Source of the DNA: Candidatus Parabacteroides intestinavium
GTDB taxonomy: Bacteria; Bacteroidota; Bacteroidia; Bacteroidales; Tannerellaceae
Length of the DNA stretch: 12,436 bases
Reading direction: 5' to 3'
NCBI GenBank assembly: GCA_019118725.1
Contig: DWYO01000206.1
Span: 1-12,436 of the forward strand
How positions within the stretch are numbered: the stretch's first letter is position 1; every line of letters starts with the position of its first letter. Position numbers and translations under genes: made by a program. The notes under the pieces are model-generated. The model saw only the letters and a list, made by a program, of their open reading frames with translations, did no database searches and was not told the origin of the DNA. This document shows positions 6,967 through 12,436 of the stretch, one piece after another.

Positions 6967-6982
6967 TGGCACGATATTTGAT
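6967..6982 (+). promoter_or_regulatory. Sigma-54 (-24/-12) promoter of the ATPase-permease 2-permease 3 unit
   Basis: TGGCACGATATTTGAT matches the complete -24 consensus TGGCACG, followed by N4 and TTGAT. The GG pair (6968-6969) is ten bases from the -12 dinucleotide (6980-6981). As in the first promoter, the -12 dinucleotide is GA, not GC. Expected start is near 6993, leaving a leader of about 48 bases before the ATPase ATG. Confidence 0.72.
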
Positions 6983-7040
6983 TTGTTTTTAGTAGAAAAA
7001 TTTAAAACAGTATATTAATACACTTAAAAAACATAACATT

Positions 7041-7721
7041 ATGATTAAGATTGAAGACTTGAGCAAGTCATTCCGTACGGAAGAGGTTGAAACAATTGCG
7101 TTACACAAAGTTTCATTGGAAGTAAAAGATGGCGAATTTGTTGCTATCATGGGACCATCCGGTTGCGGTAAATCCACGTTGCTGAATATTCTTGGATTGT
7201 TGGACAATCCAACTTCAGGTAATTATTATTTAGGAGATAAAGAGGTAGGCCATCTGAAAGAGAAAGAACGTACGCAGGTGCGCAAAGGAAATATCGGTTT
7301 CGTATTTCAGAGCTTCAACTTGATAGACGAACTGAATGTGTTTGAGAACGTAGAACTTCCGTTGACTTATCTGAATGTCAAACCTGCTGAACGCAAGAGA
7401 CGTGTGAAGGAAATCCTCGATAGAATGAACATCAGCCACCGTGCGCAGCATTTCCCACAGCAACTCTCCGGAGGTCAGCAACAGCGTGTGGCAATAGCCC
7501 GTGCAGTGGTTTCGAATCCGAAGATTATCTTAGCCGATGAACCTACCGGTAACTTGGATTCTAAGAATGGAGCCGAGGTGATGCAGCTTCTTACCGAACT
7601 GAACAAGGAGGGAACGACTATTGTCATGGTTACTCACTCTCAGCATGATGCTGGTTTCGCACATCGGATTGTGAGCTTGTTTGATGGGCAGATTGTCAGC
7701 TCGGTAACGGAATTTATTTAA
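7041..7721 (+). CDS. ABC transporter ATP-binding protein (MacB/LolD/FtsE type)
   Basis: A complete 226-residue ATPase subunit acting on the cytoplasmic face of the inner membrane. All catalytic motifs are intact: Walker A GPSGCGKST (38-46), Q-loop Q90 in FVFQSFNLID, signature LSGGQQQR (142-149), Walker B IILADEP with E167, D-loop NLDS (171-174) and switch H199 in VTHS. EPTGNLDS after Walker B and the short length are characteristic of the MacB/LolD/FtsE branch, which pairs with FtsX-like permeases. It is the only ATPase in the visible locus, so it probably serves permeases 1, 2 and 3. It has its own sigma-54 type promoter and lies 63 bp upstream of permease 2. No Shine-Dalgarno is visible; the leader is A/T-rich. 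The assignment to an ABC exporter ATPase is secure; the transported substrate is not known. Confidence 0.96.
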   Translation: MIKIEDLSKSFRTEEVETIALHKVSLEVKDGEFVAIMGPSGCGKSTLLNILGLLDNPTSGNYYLGDKEVGHLKEKERTQVRKGNIGFVFQSFNLIDELNVFENVELPLTYLNVKPAERKRRVKEILDRMNISHRAQHFPQQLSGGQQQRVAIARAVVSNPKIILADEPTGNLDSKNGAEVMQLLTELNKEGTTIVMVTHSQHDAGFAHRIVSLFDGQIVSSVTEFI

Positions 7722-7744
7722 TCTGAGCCATATAATACTAATTT

Positions 7745-7768
7745 GCCCCTCCCCGGACGGGGAGGGGC
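7745..7768 (+). other. Perfect GC-rich hairpin between the ATPase and permease 2
   Basis: GCCCCTCCCC (7745-7754) and GGGGAGGGGC (7759-7768) form a perfect ten-pair stem around a GGAC loop. It lies inside a 63-bp A/T-rich gap and ends 16 bases before the permease 2 ATG. Neither strand has the T-run of an ordinary intrinsic terminator. It could be a transcript stabiliser or processing stop that sets the ratio of ATPase to permease, a partial attenuator, or a copy of a small interspersed hairpin repeat. Confidence 0.7.
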
Positions 7769-7784
7769 CTTATAAAACAGTCCT

Positions 7785-10154
7785 ATGCGTTTAATCATAC
7801 GAAACTTCATCCGCATTTTCCAACGTTTCAAGTTGGCGATGATGTTGAATATTCTTGGCTTTTCGGTTGCCTTCACTGCATTTATGATTATCCTGATGCA
7901 ATGGCAATACGATATGACTTTCGATAAGGATACCCCCGATGCCGATTGCATTTATCGTGTTGATGCATTAAATCTTTTTGGCATGGAGCGATGCGCTTTG
8001 TGCAGTCAGCCGATGGCAGAAACCTTTACCCAATCCTCTCCGCACATCCAAGGGGGCGGCTTGATGATGTCGTGGCCCTATCCCGCCTATTTTACCTTTG
8101 AAGATCGGCAAGGGGAACGCCAAACCTATAAAGAAGAGATGACCATCTGCACTTCGGGCATCACCGGTGTATTCCATTTCGATATGCTGGAAGGAAGTGC
8201 GGAGGCGATACAGGTGGATGACCAGATCTTGATTCCCGAAAGTCTCGCGCGTAAACTGTTCGGTGATGAACCGGCCGTGGGCAAACGGCTGGAGAGCAGT
8301 TTTGATTTGGTACTCGGCGACGGCATTTATCGCGTGGGCGGTGTGTTTAAAGATTTCCCGAAGAACAGCGTCATGCAGAACCAAATCTATGTCTCGATGG
8401 GCGATTTCGGCAAAGATGAGTGGGGCTCGAATAACGCTTCATTTTATATCCGGTTGGATTCGTCCGAAGCGGCTGCCGATTTGATGGACAACTTCTACCG
8501 CTATGCCGAACAGATTGGTTTGGAGAAAAAGATGCAGGAAAGTACCAACATCGGGGTTTATGAAATGGATTTGGTCCCCTTGCGGGAGTTGCATTTCATT
8601 CCGAATGTCGGGTTCGATTTCACGCCGAAAGCCAACCGCTCTACAGTTTACCTGTTGTTCTCCATCGCGTGGGTGATTCTGGTTATCGCGGCGATTAACT
8701 TCACGAACTTCAACACCGCGCTGTCACCCATCCGCATGAAGAGCATCAACACGCAGCGCGTGCTGGGCAGTACGGTCGGCATGTTGCGGCGCAACCTTAC
8801 GATTGAGACGATGCTGGTCTCTTTCGTGGCATTTCTGCTGGCGGTTTACTGGCTGTATGTCGCCGAGTCGTTGGGAATTGGCCGGTTAGTCACGGCGGAT
8901 TTATCCATTACTCGCCACTGGGGGCTGGTTGCCTTCACAGGCATCATCTCTTTGTTGTTGGGTGCAGTCGCCGGGCTGTATCCTGCCTGTTACATGACTT
9001 CGTTCCAGCCGGCACTGGTGTTGAAGGGAAGCTTTGGACTGTCCGCCAGCGGGCGCAAGTTGCGGACCGCGCTCATGAGCATCCAATACACTACGGCTTT
9101 CGTTCTGATTATCGGTTCCATCTTTATGGCATTGCAAAACCGCTATATGCGTAATTATTCTTTGGGATATGACAAAGAGAACACGCTGGTTGCTGAATTA
9201 GGCCCTCAGTCGCAGGCGGCTTATAAGGCAGTGAAGAGTGATCTTCAGCAAATCGGCGGCGTGAAAGGGGTTACGTTTGCGTTCGATCTGATTTCGGCGG
9301 GTGATAATTTCGGCACGTGGGGCAATACTTACAAAGGGAAGGATGTAAACTACTTTGTGCTTTGGGTCGAGCCTTCGTTTACCGACGTGATGAACGTCCC
9401 GATGGTTTCCGGCCGTCATTTCCTTCCGGCAGATACAGTAAAATACGGTTCATTGATTATCAACAAGGCGATGGCGGATAAGTATGGCATGGCGGTTGCC
9501 GATAAGATAAACAATAAGCCTATTGTCGGCGTGATGGAGGACATCCAATTTATGTCGCTGCGTAAATCCATCGAGCCGATGGCGTTCGTGACCAGTTCCG
9601 ATGATTTTTACACGCCGCAATACCTCTATGTGAAGGCCGAAGCCGGTACGGATTTCTATGCGCTGCGCAAACAGATAACGGAAACGCTGGACAAGTTCGA
9701 CCCGAACTTCGATGCGAACATCCGTTTCTTCGATACGGTGCTGGAGCAGTCCTATCAGTCGGAACAAAACCTGACGACGATGATTAGCCTGTTCAGTTTC
9801 TTGGCGGTATTCATTTCCATCGTCGGGGTGTTCGGCATGGTAGTGTTCGACAGCGAATACAAACGCAAGGAGATAGGTGTCCGGAAAGTGTTAGGATCAA
9901 CGACCGGGGAAATCTTGATACTCTTCAATAAGAATTATATTAAGGTATTGCTGTGCTGCTTTGTTGTGGCTACGCCTTGTGCCTGGTACGGTGTGAAGAC
10001 CTGGCTGGAGAGCTTCGCATACAAGATTCCGCTCTATTGGTGGGTTTTCCCGCTGGCATTTTTGCTTATCCTCCTGATTACGATTGCCACCGTGACCTAT
10101 CAGAACTGGCATGCGGCGAATGAGAATCCGGTAAATAGTATTAAAAGTGAATAA
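7785..10154 (+). CDS. ABC transporter permease 2 (MacB/FtsX type, two FtsX domains)
   Basis: A complete 789-residue paralogue of permease 1 with the same architecture. Predicted helices are at about 17-38, 288-308, 341-360, 379-401, 431-450, 667-688, 718-735 and 752-772, with two extracytoplasmic domains between helices 1-2 and 5-6. Shared signatures are RNFI...RFKLAM, SINTQRVLGST (320-330), ALVLKGSFGLSASGRKLR, and KRKEIGVRKVLGS (693-705), the region expected to contact the ATPase. It ends in NWHAANENPVNSIKSE. The coupling region and following STTGEIL match permease 3 more closely than permease 1. The gene is visibly more GC-rich than its paralogues. It follows the ATPase by 63 bp, after a strong hairpin and with no promoter that I can see, so it is probably read from the ATPase promoter. 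Permease 3 starts 23 bp after it. The substrate is unknown. Confidence 0.93.
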   Translation: MRLIIRNFIRIFQRFKLAMMLNILGFSVAFTAFMIILMQWQYDMTFDKDTPDADCIYRVDALNLFGMERCALCSQPMAETFTQSSPHIQGGGLMMSWPYPAYFTFEDRQGERQTYKEEMTICTSGITGVFHFDMLEGSAEAIQVDDQILIPESLARKLFGDEPAVGKRLESSFDLVLGDGIYRVGGVFKDFPKNSVMQNQIYVSMGDFGKDEWGSNNASFYIRLDSSEAAADLMDNFYRYAEQIGLEKKMQESTNIGVYEMDLVPLRELHFIPNVGFDFTPKANRSTVYLLFSIAWVILVIAAINFTNFNTALSPIRMKSINTQRVLGSTVGMLRRNLTIETMLVSFVAFLLAVYWLYVAESLGIGRLVTADLSITRHWGLVAFTGIISLLLGAVAGLYPACYMTSFQPALVLKGSFGLSASGRKLRTALMSIQYTTAFVLIIGSIFMALQNRYMRNYSLGYDKENTLVAELGPQSQAAYKAVKSDLQQIGGVKGVTFAFDLISAGDNFGTWGNTYKGKDVNYFVLWVEPSFTDVMNVPMVSGRHFLPADTVKYGSLIINKAMADKYGMAVADKINNKPIVGVMEDIQFMSLRKSIEPMAFVTSSDDFYTPQYLYVKAEAGTDFYALRKQITETLDKFDPNFDANIRFFDTVLEQSYQSEQNLTTMISLFSFLAVFISIVGVFGMVVFDSEYKRKEIGVRKVLGSTTGEILILFNKNYIKVLLCCFVVATPCAWYGVKTWLESFAYKIPLYWWVFPLAFLLILLITIATVTYQNWHAANENPVNSIKSE

Positions 10155-10175
10155 ACGATAAAAAGACGATAAAAA
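10155..10175 (+). repeat. Short direct repeat in the permease 2-permease 3 gap
   Basis: ACGATAAAAA occurs at 10155-10164 and again at 10166-10175, an 11-bp period filling nearly the whole 23-bp gap. It may be only a slippage duplication. The A-rich sequence could act as the translation leader of permease 3, since no Shine-Dalgarno is present. Confidence 0.5.
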
Positions 10176-10177
10176 TT

Positions 10178-12436
10178 ATGAGACTTATTATTAGAAATTT
10201 TATCCGGATATTCCAGCGGTTTAAGTTGGCAATGGGTTTGAACTTATTGGGATTGGCGGCCGCTTTTGTCGCATTTCTCTTGTTGATGATGCAATGGAAC
10301 TACGACCGGGAGTTTGACCGGCATGATCCTAACGCGGAGTATATTTACCGTATAGATATGGGCGGTGGCGACAGAGGTAAGCTGGCGGTTATTTGCCGTC
10401 CGTTGGCCGAGATGCTGATGCAATCTTCTCCGCATATCCAAGCGGGATGTCTGTTGAACTCTTGGGAGTTTGAGCCGGTATTGACGGTTGAGCAGAATGG
10501 CGTGCGGAATACATTTAAGGAGAGTATGATGTCGGTGTCAGACGGATTTACAGATGTATTTCATTTCGATTTGGTGGAAGGTGAAGTTAAGTCTTTGGCA
10601 GATATGAAACATATTCTGATCCCATTGAGTGTGTCTCAGAAATGGTTCGGGAATGAATCGGCAGTTGGTAAGATGGTTTTCAACGAAATGGGTAATTCTC
10701 TGACAGTCTGTGGCGTATACCGGGATTTCCCGAAAAACTCTACAATAGGCAATATAATTTATGGCTCAATGGGTAATGAGAATAAGCAGGAATGGAGCAA
10801 TTGGAACTATAATTTCTATATCCGGACTGATTTAAAGGATACGCGAGCGGTTCAGGAACTGATAGACTCTTATCTGAACCGGGAGGATGTCAAGAACTCG
10901 GATGAACGATTGGCTGACGGTGTGGAGCTATTCGCTGTTGCGCTCCCGGATATTCATTCGTATGAGCCGGTGCTTTATGATAATACACCACGGACCAGCA
11001 AACAGACGATGATGCTGATTTTTTCTATCGCTATTGTGATATTACTGATAGCCGGCATCAATTATACGAACTTCAGTACGGCGATTTCTCCTTTGCGTAT
11101 GAAAAATATAAATACGCAAAAAGTATTGGGTGCGACATCCGGCGAGTTGCGTCGGGATTTGCTGACCGAATCGGTGATAGTAAGCCTGTTCGCTTATCTG
11201 TTGGGTATACTTATTCTTTGGAACTTGGAGCAGACCGCCCTTAATCAGTTAGTAAAAGCTGACATTCATATATGGAATCATCCTTTTTTATTATTGATTA
11301 CAGCCGGCATTGCTATTGTTTTGGGCTTGTTGGCTGGTTTATATCCGGCTTATTATACTACCTCGTTTGAACCGGCTCTTGTCCTGAAAGGTTCGTTTGG
11401 GCTTTCACCGAAGGGGCGAATGTTACGCAATCTGCTGATGGGTTTCCAGTTTATTGCTTCTTTTGCGTTGATTATCGGTTCGTTGTTTATGTATTTGCAG
11501 AATCGTTATACACATACAGCCTCTTTGGGATATGATAAAGAGGCGTTGATAGTATCGGATTTAAGCTGGAATTCTAAGAAAAGCTGTACAGTTCTGGAGA
11601 ACCAACTCAAAACGCATCCGGAGATTGCGGAGGTTACCTTCACCCAACATCCGTTTGCTATGGAGGGTGATGTTTATATGAATTGGGGAAGGGAGTATAA
11701 AGACAAAGACATATCCTTTAATGTTCTCTGCGTTTCTCCTTCTTTTCCAGATGTAGTCGGGTTGAAACCTAAGGAAGGACGTAATTTCCGCGAGGGTGAC
11801 CAGCAGATGAAGTTCGGTGCGTTTCTTATCAATGAAAAGATGCAGAAAGAATATGGCATACAGGTGGGAGATATGATAGATAGTATGCAGGTGGTCGGTG
11901 TCGTACCGGATTATATCTATGGCTCGATGCGGCGTAGCATCACTCCAACCGCATTGATGGTTTATGGGAAGCAGATGATCGAATGGAATGGCGGTTCACC
12001 GGAAAATACGTATGCTTATATGTACGTAAAGACCCAGAAAGGTGTGAATTTGGACGATGCACTGCATATTGTTCGTGGAGAATTGGAAAAGGTTGACCCG
12101 GATTATCCATTTGATGTCCGTTTTTTTGATGATGTATTGAATCAGCTTTATAAAAATGAACAGCGTCTGACCACATTGATTACGCTTTTTAGTTTGTTAG
12201 CCGTATTTATTTCGGTAGTTGGTGTATTCGGTCTGGTTGTTTTCGACAGTGAATCGCGCCGAAAAGAGATTGGAGTACGCAAAGTGCTGGGCTCGACGAC
12301 GGGCGAAATCTTGTGGATGTTCAACAAAAACTATCTGCGGATATTGGTTGTCTGTTTTATCATCGCTTCGCCTTTTGCCTGGTACGGAGTTAATGGGTGG
12401 TTACAGAATTTTGCTTATAAGATTCCGATTTATTGG
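10178..12436 (+). CDS. ABC transporter permease 3 (MacB/FtsX type, C-terminus beyond window)
   Basis: The frame stays open from the ATG at 10178 to the right edge, giving 753 residues. The last visible residues, KIPIYW, align with residues 747-752 of permease 2, so about 37 residues including the last membrane helix are missing. The layout matches the other two permeases: one N-terminal helix, an extracytoplasmic domain, four helices around residues 285-450, a second extracytoplasmic domain, then the final helical block. Signatures are RNFIRIFQRFKLAM, NINTQKVLGATSGELRR, ALVLKGSFGLSPKGRMLR and RRKEIGVRKVLGSTTGEIL. The first codons are close to permease 1 at DNA level (a shared ATTATTAGAAATTTTAT). 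It is the third permease gene in a row, 23 bp after permease 2, and almost certainly in the same transcript. More genes of the locus, such as an adaptor, an outer-membrane factor or a regulator, may follow but are not visible. Confidence 0.92.
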   Translation, partial: MRLIIRNFIRIFQRFKLAMGLNLLGLAAAFVAFLLLMMQWNYDREFDRHDPNAEYIYRIDMGGGDRGKLAVICRPLAEMLMQSSPHIQAGCLLNSWEFEPVLTVEQNGVRNTFKESMMSVSDGFTDVFHFDLVEGEVKSLADMKHILIPLSVSQKWFGNESAVGKMVFNEMGNSLTVCGVYRDFPKNSTIGNIIYGSMGNENKQEWSNWNYNFYIRTDLKDTRAVQELIDSYLNREDVKNSDERLADGVELFAVALPDIHSYEPVLYDNTPRTSKQTMMLIFSIAIVILLIAGINYTNFSTAISPLRMKNINTQKVLGATSGELRRDLLTESVIVSLFAYLLGILILWNLEQTALNQLVKADIHIWNHPFLLLITAGIAIVLGLLAGLYPAYYTTSFEPALVLKGSFGLSPKGRMLRNLLMGFQFIASFALIIGSLFMYLQNRYTHTASLGYDKEALIVSDLSWNSKKSCTVLENQLKTHPEIAEVTFTQHPFAMEGDVYMNWGREYKDKDISFNVLCVSPSFPDVVGLKPKEGRNFREGDQQMKFGAFLINEKMQKEYGIQVGDMIDSMQVVGVVPDYIYGSMRRSITPTALMVYGKQMIEWNGGSPENTYAYMYVKTQKGVNLDDALHIVRGELEKVDPDYPFDVRFFDDVLNQLYKNEQRLTTLITLFSLLAVFISVVGVFGLVVFDSESRRKEIGVRKVLGSTTGEILWMFNKNYLRILVVCFIIASPFAWYGVNGWLQNFAYKIPIYW

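Noticed and set aside
7745..7768. Rho-independent terminator ending the ATPase transcript
   Set aside because: The stem is ideal, but it is followed by CTTATAAAAC with no U-tract on either strand, and no new promoter is visible before permease 2.

Overview
The window looks like a chromosomal segment from a Bacteroidales bacterium, most likely Bacteroides. The evidence is moderate to low GC, start regions that are often A/T-rich and lack Shine-Dalgarno sequences, a Bacteroides-type TAnnTTTG promoter, and ABC permeases of a Bacteroidetes kind. No RNA gene, CRISPR array, transposase or prophage gene was found.

Layout. Positions 1-2220, minus strand: two adjacent paralogous genes for N-acetylglucosamine-6-phosphate deacetylase (NagA). 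They are separated by 37 bp, and the downstream copy runs off the left edge. Positions 2221-2399: a divergent intergenic region with a good Bacteroides promoter pointing right and a weaker one pointing left. Positions 2400-4230, plus strand: a two-gene unit made of a membrane-anchored coiled-coil protein of unknown function and a sugar-phosphate nucleotidyltransferase-like protein, closed by an intrinsic terminator. Positions 4231-12436, plus strand: an ABC exporter locus of the MacB/FtsX type, in the order permease 1, ATPase, permease 2, permease 3. The last gene runs off the right edge.

The most notable signal is regulatory. Permease 1 and the ATPase gene are each preceded by the same promoter assembly. 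It has two 19-bp palindromic sites whose centres are 21 bp apart, then a divergent 51-bp linker, then a -24/-12 (sigma-54, RpoN) type promoter. Everything in the second copy lies exactly 2544 bp to the right of the first. The sites and the promoters are conserved while the linker is not. This points to a sigma-54 transporter regulon driven by an NtrC-family activator that is not in this window.

How the genes fit together. The single ATPase probably powers all three large permeases, giving one or more MacB/LolCDE-like mechanotransmission complexes in the inner membrane. The substrate cannot be read from the sequence. The NagA pair belongs to GlcNAc-6-P catabolism or amino-sugar recycling, and each copy departs from the usual NagA motifs at different places. 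The nucleotidyltransferase probably makes an NDP-sugar, but its substrate is unknown.
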